The notes under the pieces are model-generated. The model did not search any database. It saw only the letters and a list, made by a program, of their open reading frames with translations, and was not told where the DNA came from. This document shows positions 33,992-43,087 of a DNA stretch of 64,000 nt, piece by piece. The DNA comes from Thiothrix litoralis (GTDB lineage: Bacteria > Pseudomonadota > Gammaproteobacteria > Thiotrichales > Thiotrichaceae): the NCBI RefSeq assembly GCF_017901135.1, contig NZ_CP072801.1:3810501-3874500 (forward strand), given 5' to 3'. Made by a program: the position numbers and the translations under genes. Each line of letters begins with the position of its first letter. Position 1 is the first letter of the stretch.

Positions 33992-34532
33992 ACAGTAACC
34001 AGGCGACCAAGCCGCCTGCGATACCCCCGAACAGATGCCCATCCCACGAGACGCCTTGCTGCCACGGTAGTATGCCTGCCAGCAAGGTCGTGCCGTAAGT
34101 AAATGCTACGAAGATACTCACCAGCAGCGGCACGGTGCGCTTTTCCAGAATTCCCGAGACGATCAGAAAAACTGCCAGCCCGAAGACCAGCCCGCTGGCG
34201 CCAATGTGCAGCGAATGCCCCCGCCCGAACAGCCACAGCAACACGCCACCCAACACCGTGACCAGTAACACTGCCGTGCGTGAATTGGCGCGTGAGCCTG
34301 CCAGCAAGGTCAGCAATACCGCCAGCGGCACGGTATTGTTGAGCAAATGGGTGAAATCGGCGTGCAAAAAGGGCATGGTTACCACGCCCATCAAACCACC
34401 CCAGTCACGTGGAATTAGCCCGAAACGTTCCAGTGGTAGGACGCGATCCAGCAGGAATACGCCCCAAATAGCCGCAAGAAACAGCAGGACAGCGGGTAAT
34501 TCGTCACGAATACGGTGGATGTGGTCTTTCAT
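33963..34532 (-). CDS. Rhomboid-family intramembrane serine protease
   Basis: 189 residues, about six membrane helices. The catalytic pair is Ser113 in H-I-G-A-S-G-L-V-F-G and His166 in S-W-D-G-H-L-F-G-G-I-A-G-G. The L2 phrase F-L-H-A-D-F-T-H-L-L-N-N-T is conserved. Rhomboids cleave membrane helices of substrate proteins; the substrate is unknown. The start overlaps the DUF1415 stop by 4 bases (ATGA), so the two are co-translated. Confidence 0.9.
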   Translation of the reverse strand: MKDHIHRIRDELPAVLLFLAAIWGVFLLDRVLPLERFGLIPRDWGGLMGVVTMPFLHADFTHLLNNTVPLAVLLTLLAGSRANSRTAVLLVTVLGGVLLWLFGRGHSLHIGASGLVFGLAVFLIVSGILEKRTVPLLVSIFVAFTYGTTLLAGILPWQQGVSWDGHLFGGIAGGLVAWLLFRPVRPTRQ

Positions 34533-35101
34533 TCAGTCGCTTTTCCAGTTTGCAAACAAGTTTCCAGCACCTTGCGGTGGTGTGCTGTCCCCAGCGTATT
34601 CATGGTGTCGATATTACGCTCGGGAATAGCATCCACATCAGGATAACTGGCAACAGCTTGCTCTAAACTGTCTTCACGGATCAGGTGCAGCATCGGCCAG
34701 GGTGAACGGTTGGTGTAGTTTTCCGCATCCTTCGGGCGTGTGCCGTCAAACTGGTAGTCGGGGTGGAAACTGGCCACCTGAAATTCGCCTTCAAACCCAC
34801 CTTCTACCAGCAGCGCATCCACCAGATCGAGGAAGTCGTTATAATCATGGAAATCTTCCAGCGTACCGGGGTGGATCAGCAGGGTGGTTTCCACTTCTTC
34901 CACTGGGGTAGCGCGGAGCTGTTCGAGTTCGTGTTGCAAATCTTCCAGCAGGAATTCCGGGCGGGCGGAATCGGTGACAACGAAACGGATTTGTCCGCCC
35001 TTGAACGGCTTATGGGCAAACGGGCATAGGTTGTGCTTGAGGACGACGTTTTCCAGCCAGCAACGGGTCTGGGCGATGTAAGTGGCGTTGGTGTGTTTCA
35101 T
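34529..35101 (-). CDS. DUF1415 protein
   Basis: 190 residues, soluble. The phrases L-K-H-N-L-C-P-F-A, D-F-H-D-Y-N-D-F-L-D and A-S-F-H-P-D-Y-Q-F-D-G-T, followed by N-R-S-P-W-P-M-L-H-L-I-R-E, are the signature of the DUF1415 family. Its function is not established. It is first of a two-gene unit with the rhomboid protease. Conserved His, Cys and Asp residues could bind a metal, but this is only suggestive. Confidence 0.88.
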   Translation of the reverse strand: MKHTNATYIAQTRCWLENVVLKHNLCPFAHKPFKGGQIRFVVTDSARPEFLLEDLQHELEQLRATPVEEVETTLLIHPGTLEDFHDYNDFLDLVDALLVEGGFEGEFQVASFHPDYQFDGTRPKDAENYTNRSPWPMLHLIREDSLEQAVASYPDVDAIPERNIDTMNTLGTAHHRKVLETCLQTGKATE

Positions 35102-35140
35102 GCGCTTAAGGGTCGTGGTAATCGGGTGATTATCATACCA

Positions 35141-35935
35141 CTACTGCTGCTGATGCCAGCCATCATCCAGCCGCTGAAATACTTGTTGGCGTGATAGTCG
35201 GAAGCGTTGGTTGCCCCATTCCATCAATTCTAAGCTGAGGCGTTCGCGATCACCCCGAATCACGTTGAAGCTGTTGGTGTGATGCAGTAGCAAGCGGTTT
35301 GACAGTGTGGTTCCCGCGTGTGAGACAATCACCCCTTGCGTCACTTGCGCGTAGGCTAGATGTACATGTCCACTGAGAATAATGTCGACTTGCGACTGAA
35401 AGGCTTGTAAAGCCGGTTGGCTGCGTTTAACCAGTTCGCGATGAGCAAACAGTGGCGGTAACCAGAACGGGTGGTGTGCGGTGAGCAAGCGTAGGCTAGT
35501 TTCCGGGGTGGTGCGCAGTTGTCGCTGGATGCGTGCCACTTGCAGACGGCTGATGCTGCCGCGCGACCAGTCAGGGTGCAAACTGACACGGCGGGCAGTA
35601 TTGATCCCTATCGCAACATAGTCTTCATCCTGCTTCACCGGTTCGAGTTCGCGGGAAATGTAGTGCCGCCATTTTTTCCACGGGAACAGCAAACGTTCCG
35701 GCAAGTTGTTTTCGACAAGATCGTGGTTGCCGGGTACGATCAGATGGGGGTAGGGCAGTGCTGCGAGAAAGGCATGAGCAGCCTGAAACTCGCGGCGTTT
35801 GGCCTGTTGGGTCACATCGCCGCTGATCACCACCAAGTCCGGGTTGACTTGGTGTAACGCTTCCAGCAAGCCTTCGCGCACCATGGGTGCTTCACAGCCA
35901 AAATGCAGGTCGGAAATATGGGCAATGGTTGTCAT
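35141..35935 (-). CDS. Calcineurin-type metallophosphoesterase
   Basis: 264 residues. The metallophosphatase motifs are in order: I-S-D-L-H-F-G, I-S-G-D-V-T, P-G-N-H-D, then A-H-H-P and S-G-H-V-H-L. This resembles the CpdA/DNA-repair exonuclease subset, which act on cyclic nucleotides or other phosphoesters; the substrate is not determinable. The ATG at 35935 gives a normal N-terminus directly before the first motif. It stands alone, 93 bases before the target site of the ISNCY-like element. Confidence 0.88.
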   Translation of the reverse strand: MTTIAHISDLHFGCEAPMVREGLLEALHQVNPDLVVISGDVTQQAKRREFQAAHAFLAALPYPHLIVPGNHDLVENNLPERLLFPWKKWRHYISRELEPVKQDEDYVAIGINTARRVSLHPDWSRGSISRLQVARIQRQLRTTPETSLRLLTAHHPFWLPPLFAHRELVKRSQPALQAFQSQVDIILSGHVHLAYAQVTQGVIVSHAGTTLSNRLLLHHTNSFNVIRGDRERLSLELMEWGNQRFRLSRQQVFQRLDDGWHQQQ

Positions 35936-36035
35936 AGTACCAATTTGGTTATTGATTTTGATAAGGCTTATCATCAACCAAATATTGGCAAACAGGAAAT
36001 TTTTAGAATTGATGCCTTAAAAATTAACTAGATAG

Positions 36036-37864
36036 TGTCTGACCGAAAAAGCCTTCCTGCCGCCACGAGTGCCCAATTTTAGTCCATGCAGCCGTTTTCC
36101 CCGCCACCTTCTGGCAAGCACGAGGGTAAAACGCTGGGTTTCAAGGCATGGCTGGCAGCGCAGGCTTGCCTTCGGTGCAGGGGCTGCCCTGCCTTCCCGG
36201 CATTTTCCCTCATCGGTCGGCGTTGTGGGGTGGTTCAGGCGGCTTGGCGCTGTCGTCGGCGTTCATCCTTCTGCAAGGCCTCCAACGCCCTGGCCTGTAA
36301 AATGGCCCCGACCTTTTGCAGGTTCCTGCCCACCACCGCCAGTGCCACATAGCGCTTGAAGCGTTCCAGCCCCCGGTCGGGGCAATAGTCCAGCCCATGG
36401 ACTTCCAGTGCGTTGATGCCGGATTCCACCGCTGAGTGCTGGCGTCTGGCCTGGACAAACGCCGGGTCGGTTTCACGGGCAGTGTCCGCCTGGCTCCAGC
36501 GGCCCTTTTTCGGCAACACCACCCGGTCGAGCAGTTCGGCCAGTTCGCGCTGGTTGGCCGGTGAGTGGAACCCCTTGTCAAAGCTGCACGCGCTCAGGGA
36601 GGGGAACAGCGCTTTGGCTTGCTTAACCATGGTCACGGCAATCTCACTGTCGGGGCAGTGTTGCATCACTTGGTGGTGGAGGATGAAGCCGTCAGCCGAT
36701 TCCATCACGCACACGTTCAGGCCCAGCTCCACCGGCACACCGGCTTTGCCCTTGCTGAGCCATTCGCTGTAATCCTCGAAGAGGGAGAAGATCTTGTCGC
36801 CGTGGGGATGGTTTCCCCGTCCAGCACCCGCCGCCGCACCAGGTCAACCTGATGCCACCCGTACCCCAGCCAGCGCTGGAGGTCGTTGCCCGACCGGCTG
36901 TCCAGCAGGCTGAGGGGCAGGTCAGCCACCGTTTCCTCCACTTTCGACAACAGCGCGGCGCACAGGCCCAGGTAGGTGTGGTGGGCGTCACGGATGGCCT
37001 GTTGCCGGGTGGCCTGCTTGTCCGGGTCTTGGGAGCTGGAGTGCTTGAGCTTCTGCGCATGACGGCAGGCTTTCTTCACCTGGCGGAGATTGTACTGCCA
37101 TTGCCGCCAGCGGCTGTCGCCGTGCCCTTCACACCAATCGGCCACCGTGCGCACCGAACAACGCACCGCGTCGTACAACAGGTTGATGTCGGTCGGGTAG
37201 TGGATGTTGCTTTCCACCACGAAGGAGTCACAACGGGCGCTCAGCGGCGCGGCTTTTTTTTTAGCAGCTTGTGACCGGCCTCCACCACCAACTGGTTGAT
37301 GCGTTGCAGGCTGGCTTCGTCCACCAGAGCGGCGTTGTCCTTGACCGTTTGCAGCTTGTACTCATCGTCATCATCCCAGAAACCATGCCCCAGCATCTGA
37401 CGGATGCTGCGGTGCTGGTTCGCCATCTCCAGCAGCCGGTCATAGTCCCAGTTCAGGTTCACCCGCAATGTCGCCAGCACCAGCGCATTCCACAGATCCA
37501 TGCCGGGGCGTCCACGGCTGGCGTCCACCTCCGCCGGAACCCGCTTTTCCAGCACCGCAAACACCGCCTCACGCAGTTCGTCTGTCACATAAATGTATTG
37601 CAGCCCTTGCAACACCTGCGGGATGTCGTCCCGCGAACGTGGGTTGAAGGTCAGCCTGCCGATGTCAGCGTGACCCAGGCGAAGTTGGCGGGCGATCACT
37701 TCACGCATCGTGTGTCTCCTGCGAAGTTTGGCGGATGGATGCCCTATTTTGCCCTATTTTGGGCGCTTTTGCAGCTTTCTGGCCTGCTTCCGGGAAATCT
37801 TAGGGCAAGGAAAACGGGCGTAGCATCTTGATCGGAAAAGGGTTTTAGGGTTTCCGGTCAGACA
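36036..37864 (-). mobile_element. ISNCY-like insertion sequence with 8-bp target duplication
   Basis: 1829 bases bounded by inverted repeats (TGTCTGACCG at 36036 and its complement ending at 37864). Outside them lies an 8-base direct repeat CTAGATAG at 36028-36035 and 37865-37872, so the ends are exact. Removing the element and one repeat restores a continuous sequence. It holds one broken transposase. The insertion lies 12 bases after the pyrC stop and does no damage to that gene. Confidence 0.9.
36235..37708 (-). pseudogene. ISNCY-type transposase in three frames
   Basis: Three consecutive open frames form one transposase of about 490 residues. Frame 1 (37708-37241) starts M-R-E-V-I-A and ends L-L-K-K-K-P-R-R. 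Frame 2 resumes at a run of nine A (37254-37262) with K-K-K-A-A-P-L-S-A-R-C-D-S-F-V-V-E-S. Frame 3 (from about 36810) continues with P-H-G-D-K-I-F-S-L-F-E-D and G-F-H-S-P-A-N. The first shift is at an A-AAA-AAG heptamer in the right phase for -1 frameshifting, so it may be natural. The second looks like a one-base loss in ATCCCCAC near 36810 and would inactivate the gene unless it is a sequencing error. Confidence 0.8.
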
Positions 37865-37875
37865 CTAGATAGGCA

Positions 37876-38913
37876 TTAAGCTAATTGCCACACCATGTTC
37901 TCACCTGCCCGTAACGGCACAATCGCACCTGTGCCCTCGCCCAATAAGGAAGGCACTGTCCAAGGTTGTTTCACTAAGGTGATGCGCTCTTGATTGTGCG
38001 GAAGGCCGTAGAAGTCAGCACCGTGGAAACTGGCAAAGGCTTCCAGTTTGTCGAGTGCTGCATCCTGCTCAAATACTTCGGCATACAGCTCAATAGCGGT
38101 GTGGGCGCTGTAGATACCGGCACAGCCACACGCTGCTTCCTTGGCATGACGAGGATGCGGAGCACTGTCTGTGCCAAGGAAAAAGCGCGGGTTGCCACTG
38201 GTGGCAGCGGCGATCAGTGCTTGACGGTGGGTTTCGCGTTTAAGTACCGGCAAGCAATAAGCATGAGGTCGTATGCCGCCCTGAAACATGGCGTTACGAT
38301 TATACAGTAAGTGGTGGGCGGTCAGGGTGGCGGCAATATTGGCGGATGATTGCGCCACAAAAGCAGCCGATTGGCTGGTGGTGATGTGTTCAAGTACCAC
38401 GCGTAGGCGCGGTAAGCGCTGTAGCAGTGGCTCAAGAATGCGTTCAATGAATACCGCTTCACGGTCAAAAATATCAATATTGGCATCAGTGACTTCGCCG
38501 TGGAGTAGCAGTGGCAAGTTCACTTCTTGCATGGCCTCTAGCGCGGCCTCTACTCGGCGAATGTCCGTGACACCGGAGTTCGAGTTGGTGGTTGCCCCTG
38601 CTGGGTAGTATTTGACGGCATGGATAAAACCACTGTCTTTGGCTTTGATGATTTCTGTCGGGGGGGTGTTATCCGTCAGGTATAGCGTCATGAGTGGTTC
38701 AAACGTAACCCCTGTTGGCAGTGCGGCAAGGATACGTTCGCGGTAAGCGGCGGCATCCGCTACAGTGCGTACCGGCGGATTCAAATTGGGCATGACAATA
38801 GCGCGAGCAAAGCGTTTGGCGGTATCAGGCAGTACCGCCGCCAGCATTTCCCCATCACGTAAGTGCAAATGCCAGTCATCCGGGCGTGTTAGGGTCAAGG
38901 TTGAAAGGCTCAT
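37876..38913 (-). CDS. pyrC: Dihydroorotase, PyrC type
   Basis: 345 residues, normal for class II dihydroorotase. It cyclises carbamoyl aspartate to dihydroorotate in pyrimidine synthesis. The zinc ligands D-D-W-H-L-H-L-R near residue 15, the carbamylated lysine in [18 protein letters not shown] and G-T-D-S-A-P-H are visible. The ISNCY-like element lies 12 bases downstream of the stop. Confidence 0.97.
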   Translation of the reverse strand: MSLSTLTLTRPDDWHLHLRDGEMLAAVLPDTAKRFARAIVMPNLNPPVRTVADAAAYRERILAALPTGVTFEPLMTLYLTDNTPPTEIIKAKDSGFIHAVKYYPAGATTNSNSGVTDIRRVEAALEAMQEVNLPLLLHGEVTDANIDIFDREAVFIERILEPLLQRLPRLRVVLEHITTSQSAAFVAQSSANIAATLTAHHLLYNRNAMFQGGIRPHAYCLPVLKRETHRQALIAAATSGNPRFFLGTDSAPHPRHAKEAACGCAGIYSAHTAIELYAEVFEQDAALDKLEAFASFHGADFYGLPHNQERITLVKQPWTVPSLLGEGTGAIVPLRAGENMVWQLA

Positions 38914-39009
38914 GGGTACTCCCGTCGTGTGGCAACAAATAGGTAGGTGCCACGATAGTGGTTTTAACGTCGATTTTCTACTCTATCTTGCACTTGAGCC
39001 GATGCGCTA

Positions 39010-39441
39010 TTAGGCAATTTCCATAATTTCCAACTCGAAGGTGAGATTGTGACCTGCCAAGGGATGGTTAAAATCGACGCTGACGCTATCGGCTGTCAGT
39101 GCCAAAATTTTCCCAGGAATCTCTTGGCCAGAGGGTAGGCTGAAACTGATGATCTGCCCTTCGCTTAATGCTTGTTCGGTAGGAAATTGGATGCGCGGTA
39201 CGCTTTGAATGGCCTCGGGATCGGGAAACCCGAAGGCTTGATCAGCAAGGATGATCAGGCGAATTTTTTCACCTTCCGGCAAACCCAGCAGGGCATTTTC
39301 CAGATTGGGGTGAATCTCACCGTGCCCCAGTTGCAGGATGTCGCCAGCGGGGTCTTCGCTGGCTTCCACCAAGTGCCCGTCGGCAAGGAACAGTCGGTAA
39401 TGCCAACGGATGTGGCTATTGGCTTGTACAGTTTTGCTCAT
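39010..39441 (-). CDS. fkpB: FKBP-type peptidyl-prolyl isomerase, SlpA/FkpB-like
   Basis: 143 residues. The SlyD/FkpB fold shows the N-terminal FKBP strand (H-Y-R-L-F-L-A-D-G), the insert-in-flap domain and the closing D-F-N-H-P-L-A-G-H-N-L-T-F-E-L-E-I. No His-rich metal tail as in SlyD, so FkpB is the better match. The ATG at 39441 is preferred because a longer frame would overlap the upstream lipoprotein gene; the ribosome site is weak. Lies on the same strand as that gene. Confidence 0.85.
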   Translation of the reverse strand: MSKTVQANSHIRWHYRLFLADGHLVEASEDPAGDILQLGHGEIHPNLENALLGLPEGEKIRLIILADQAFGFPDPEAIQSVPRIQFPTEQALSEGQIISFSLPSGQEIPGKILALTADSVSVDFNHPLAGHNLTFELEIMEIA

Positions 39442-39488
39442 GGTGATGCGTCTTGATTGCTTTGCAAAACCCTGAGGATAGCAGAGCA

Positions 39489-39824
39489 TCAGGAAACCGG
39501 CACCAGATGGTGTATGTTGACGTAGCAAGCCGGGGGCTGCCCGCTGTGTGGGTAAACGCGCAGCCAGTATTCTGCACCCTGCTTTATCAGGCCGCCTGAC
39601 GCTGATGCGATCTCAACGTGTTGCTGGTTTTGCAAGTGGGTAACAATGGGCGCAACGGCGCTCGCGGCGCGGTAACAGGGGATGCTACCTGCATCAGCTT
39701 GTACCGCATACACGGTTGCTACTAAACGGTTGGGTGGTAAGTCCACCACTGGTAGGGATGTTTTCTGCCCACAGCCACCTAACAGGGCTGCTATGAGCAG
39801 GAGTCCACAGTACATAATGTTCAT
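39489..39824 (-). CDS. Small lipoprotein of unknown function
   Basis: 111 residues. The signal peptide ends in the lipobox L-L-G-G-C, giving a mature protein of about 94 residues. The C-terminal part (V-E-I-A-S-A-S-G-G-L-I-K-Q-G-A-E-Y-W-L-R-V-Y) has the alternation of small beta-barrel SH3-like domains. Two cysteines in the mature part (I-P-C-Y-R, P-P-A-C-Y) could form a disulfide. It precedes fkpB on the same strand. Its promoter region touches the left end of the second TnpB element. Confidence 0.65.
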   Translation of the reverse strand: MNIMYCGLLLIAALLGGCGQKTSLPVVDLPPNRLVATVYAVQADAGSIPCYRAASAVAPIVTHLQNQQHVEIASASGGLIKQGAEYWLRVYPHSGQPPACYVNIHHLVPVS

Positions 39825-39835
39825 CCATCTTGCGC

Positions 39836-41160
39836 GAGATACTCCGTCCTTCAGGGCGGGGAGGGATAGCGCGTCGGCGTTAGCCGACCCTCTTCTCGCT
39901 CCTCTTTTTGGTTAAGCTATCTTGATTAAACACTCAGAAATCACAGGGTATGAACTATACTGTGAGTTATGCTAGCAAAACGCGCCTACCAATTCCGATT
40001 CTACCCAGACCCACAACAAGAAACGTTGCTGGCGCAGACGTTTGGTTGTGTGCGCTACGTGTATAACAGCATCTTGCGTTACCGTACCGATGCTTACTAT
40101 CAGGCCAATGAAAAGGTCAGTTACTTGGATGCGAATGCGCGGCTTACCGCTATCAAAAAACTGCCCGAACTGCTTTTCCTGAACGACGTTTCCAGTGTCC
40201 CGCTGCAACAATGCTTGCGCAACCAACAAGCGGGGTTTAAGAATTTCTTTGAAGGCCGTGCGAAATACCCTGTCTTTAAATCCAAAAAACACCGCCAATC
40301 GGCTGAATTCACTTACCGCGCGTTCAGCTACCGTGATGGTGAGCTGAAACTGGCGAAGTGTGCTACACCGCTGAACATTAAGTGGAGTCGACCACTTCCC
40401 TCTGATCCCACCACCATTACCCTTTCTAAAGATCAAGCCGGACGCTACTTTGTGTCTTGCCTGTGTGAATTTGACCCCATGCTGCTGCCCGTCACCGATA
40501 AAAAGGTGGGCATTGACGTGGGCATCAAGGATTTGTTCGTCACTAGCGACGGCTTCAAGTCCGGCAATCCCCGCCACACCACCCAACACGCGGCTAAACT
40601 GGCGAAGTACCAACGCCGTCTTGCCAAGAAGAAACTCGGCAGCAAGAATCGGCTGAAAGCCAAACGCAAAGTTGCCCGTGTTCACGCGAAAATTTCCGAT
40701 TGCCGGTCGGACAACTTGCACAAGCTGTCCCGCAAACTGATTAACGAGAACCAAGTCGTTTGCGCTGAAAACCTCGCTGTGAAGAACATGATTAAACACC
40801 CAACATTAGCCAAGCACATTGCCGATGCAAGTTGGGGGGAATTTACCCGCCAACTGGCGTACAAAGCCCACTGGGCAGGCAGGACGTATGTCGAGATCGA
40901 CCGTTTCTTTCCTTCCAGCAAACGCTGTAACGGCTGCGGGTTCGTGAAAGCAAACATGCCGCTGGACGTGCGGTCTTGGGAATGCCCGGAATGTGGCGCA
41001 ACCCACGACCGTGACGTGAATGCAGCACGTAACATTTTAGCCGCCGGACTGGCGGTGTTAGCCTTTGGAGAGAATGTTAGTGGTGATGGCATTTCGGTGT
41101 CGTTGTCCTGTTCTCGATGAATTAGGAATCTCCTTCCTTTAGGAAGGGGAGGAAGTCAAT
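39836..41160 (+). mobile_element. Second IS200/IS605-type element carrying tnpB only
   Basis: A left-end hairpin (CTCCGTCCTTCAGGGCGGGGAG, about 39842-39863) precedes tnpB; the right end has TCCTTCCTTTAGGAAGGGGA and GAAGTCAA (about 41128-41159). The right end resembles that of the element at 2.2 kb, so both may be served by the same TnpA. No tnpA is present. Boundaries are approximate. Confidence 0.7.
39969..41120 (+). CDS. tnpB: TnpB-family RNA-guided nuclease, canonical
   Basis: 383 residues with the full catalytic set: RuvC-I G-I-D-V-G-I-K-D (Asp183), RuvC-II V-V-C-A-E-N-L (Glu267), zinc ribbon C320, C323, C339, C342, and RuvC-III H-D-R-D-V-N-A-A-R-N (346-355). The N-terminal Y-Q-F-R-F-Y-P-D-P-Q-Q and the F-G-C-V-R-Y-V-Y-N phrases are standard. 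It differs strongly from the TnpB at 2361 and belongs to another subfamily. The C-terminal tail of about 25 residues after RuvC-III is encoded close to the right end, where the guide RNA would lie. Confidence 0.9.
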   Translation: MLAKRAYQFRFYPDPQQETLLAQTFGCVRYVYNSILRYRTDAYYQANEKVSYLDANARLTAIKKLPELLFLNDVSSVPLQQCLRNQQAGFKNFFEGRAKYPVFKSKKHRQSAEFTYRAFSYRDGELKLAKCATPLNIKWSRPLPSDPTTITLSKDQAGRYFVSCLCEFDPMLLPVTDKKVGIDVGIKDLFVTSDGFKSGNPRHTTQHAAKLAKYQRRLAKKKLGSKNRLKAKRKVARVHAKISDCRSDNLHKLSRKLINENQVVCAENLAVKNMIKHPTLAKHIADASWGEFTRQLAYKAHWAGRTYVEIDRFFPSSKRCNGCGFVKANMPLDVRSWECPECGATHDRDVNAARNILAAGLAVLAFGENVSGDGISVSLSCSR

Positions 41161-41296
41161 TCCCGGATTTCCTTATCTTCCCGGCCTCAACGGAGTATTC
41201 CGGCCTCAACTTCAGTTAATTAAACGCATGAGCGCTTGAAACGGCTACCTAATCCCGCTTTAATGGTACATTTTTCAAGAGTTAACGGGAGCAAGC

Positions 41297-42583
41297 ATGA
41301 AAGTTCTGGTAGTTGGTGGCGGCGGGCGCGAACATGCGCTGGCATGGAAGATTGCACAATCCGGGCAAGTAAACGAGGTGCTGGTTGCCCCCGGCAATGC
41401 GGGTACGGCGCTGGAGCCGAACATGCGCAACCTGCCGATCGCGGCGGAAGATGTGGATGCGCTGGTGGCTTACGCCAAGGAACACGCTATCGGTCTGACC
41501 GTGGTGGGGCCGGAAGCGCCGCTTTCCAAGGGCATTGTGGACAAGTTCCGCGCGGCAGGTTTGCGCTGTTTTGGCCCAACCCAGCAGGCGGCGCAATTGG
41601 AATCCTCCAAGGCATTTGCCAAGGATTTTCTGGCACGGCATCACATTGCCACGGCGGATTACGCCAATTTTACTGAGATTGAACCCGCAGTGGCTTACAT
41701 CCGCAAAATGGGTGCGCCGATTGTGGTGAAGGCTGACGGACTGGCGGCGGGTAAGGGCGTGATTCTGGCGCAGACCGAAGAGGAGGCGATTGCGGCCGTC
41801 AATGACATGCTGGCGGGCAATGCTTTCGGTGCAGCGGGCAGCCGCGTGGTGATCGAGGAATTCTTGCTCGGCGAAGAAGCCAGTTTCATCGTGATGGTGG
41901 ATGGTGAGCATGTGCTGGCGATGGCAAGTTCTCAAGACCACAAGGCGCGTGATGACGGCGACAAGGGGCCGAATACCGGCGGCATGGGCGCTTATTCCCC
42001 AGCACCCGTGGTCACGCCCGCGATGCACGAGCGCATCATGAATGAAGTGATTTACCCCACCGTGCGCGGCATGGCGGCGGATGGCATTCCCTACACCGGC
42101 TTTTTGTACGCGGGTGTCATGATCAATGCGCAAGGCGTGCCAAAAGTGCTGGAATTCAACTGCCGTTTTGGCGACCCGGAAACCCAGCCAATCATGGTGC
42201 GCTTGCAATCCGATTTCGTCAGCTTGCTGGACGCGGCGCTGGATGAGCGGCTTGATCAGGTAACGGCGCAATGGGATAGCCGTGCGTCACTCGGCGTGGT
42301 ACTCGCTGCCGGTGGCTACCCGGAGGCTTACCGCAAAGGTGATGCGATTGTGGGGCTGGAAGTGGCGGCGATACTGGATGGCAAGGTGTTCCATGCCGGA
42401 ACAACGGAGCAGGATGGCAAGGTCGTCACCAATGGGGGGCGGGTGCTGTGTGCCGTGGGCTTGGGCAATACGGTCACGGAAGCGCAGGCCGCAGCCTATG
42501 ATCTGGTGACGGCGATTGATTGGCAGGGTATGTATTACCGCCATGATATTGGGTATCGTGCGGTGGCACGCGAAAAAGCCTAA
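41297..42583 (+). CDS. purD: Phosphoribosylamine-glycine ligase
   Basis: 428 residues, normal length. The ATP-grasp enzyme joins glycine to phosphoribosylamine in purine synthesis. V-G-G-G-G-R-E-H-A-L at the N-terminus, G-P-E-A-P-L, K-A-D-G-L-A-A-G-K-G-V, P-N-T-G-G-M-G-A-Y and E-F-N-C-R-F-G-D-P-E-T-Q are intact. AACGGGAG precedes the ATG. The partner purH is not in view. A stem CAGGGACA / TGTCCCTG (about 42586-42628) after the stop may terminate it. Confidence 0.97.
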   Translation: MKVLVVGGGGREHALAWKIAQSGQVNEVLVAPGNAGTALEPNMRNLPIAAEDVDALVAYAKEHAIGLTVVGPEAPLSKGIVDKFRAAGLRCFGPTQQAAQLESSKAFAKDFLARHHIATADYANFTEIEPAVAYIRKMGAPIVVKADGLAAGKGVILAQTEEEAIAAVNDMLAGNAFGAAGSRVVIEEFLLGEEASFIVMVDGEHVLAMASSQDHKARDDGDKGPNTGGMGAYSPAPVVTPAMHERIMNEVIYPTVRGMAADGIPYTGFLYAGVMINAQGVPKVLEFNCRFGDPETQPIMVRLQSDFVSLLDAALDERLDQVTAQWDSRASLGVVLAAGGYPEAYRKGDAIVGLEVAAILDGKVFHAGTTEQDGKVVTNGGRVLCAVGLGNTVTEAQAAAYDLVTAIDWQGMYYRHDIGYRAVAREKA

Positions 42584-42622
42584 ATTTGCAGGGACATGGG
42601 AATTGACTGACCTGTGTCCCTG

Positions 42623-43087
42623 TCACTGGAATTGTTCCAGTAACTTGGCAGAAATATGGTAGCCGTTTGCCGCCATTGCATTAATGAGTAACGCAGCACT
42701 GGGGATAATGCCGCGTTGTTGCGCAGTCCAAAGAATTTTTGCTGTACCAACGAATGCGAGGTTACGGTGAAGGGCTTCACGTCGGGCGAGTCGGTCATCC
42801 ATAATCAGCATGGCATTTTGAAGTTGTGTAGCTAATTGCATGGCTTCTTGTTCCCCATCCCCAAGACTGACGGGAAAATCCTGTGGGCATGGTGCTTGGC
42901 GGACCTCTAACCAACCTTGTTGGATGGCTATTTCGATGTGTTGTGCAGCACTATCTTGTTTGGCAATACATTCTGATTGCACGGCTTCGGGTATCAATAC
43001 TGTTTTGAATAATTCCTGCAAAATATTGAGCTGATCAACCCCTGCTAGTGCCAGCAAGGGGCCTGTATCGCTGATTATGACAACCAC
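42623..43087 (-). CDS. PIN-like (DUF3368) toxin
   Basis: 154 residues. The N-terminal I-S-D-T-G-P-L-L-A-L-A, the L-G-D-G-E-Q-E-A motif and M-D-D-R-L-A-R-R-E-A give the four acidic residues of a PIN-fold ribonuclease, in the DUF3368 subfamily. Such toxins cleave RNA when free. It overlaps the upstream antitoxin gene by 13 bases. The pair is a plausible chromosomal toxin-antitoxin system next to a nuclease gene. Confidence 0.85.
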   Translation of the reverse strand: MVVIISDTGPLLALAGVDQLNILQELFKTVLIPEAVQSECIAKQDSAAQHIEIAIQQGWLEVRQAPCPQDFPVSLGDGEQEAMQLATQLQNAMLIMDDRLARREALHRNLAFVGTAKILWTAQQRGIIPSAALLINAMAANGYHISAKLLEQFQ

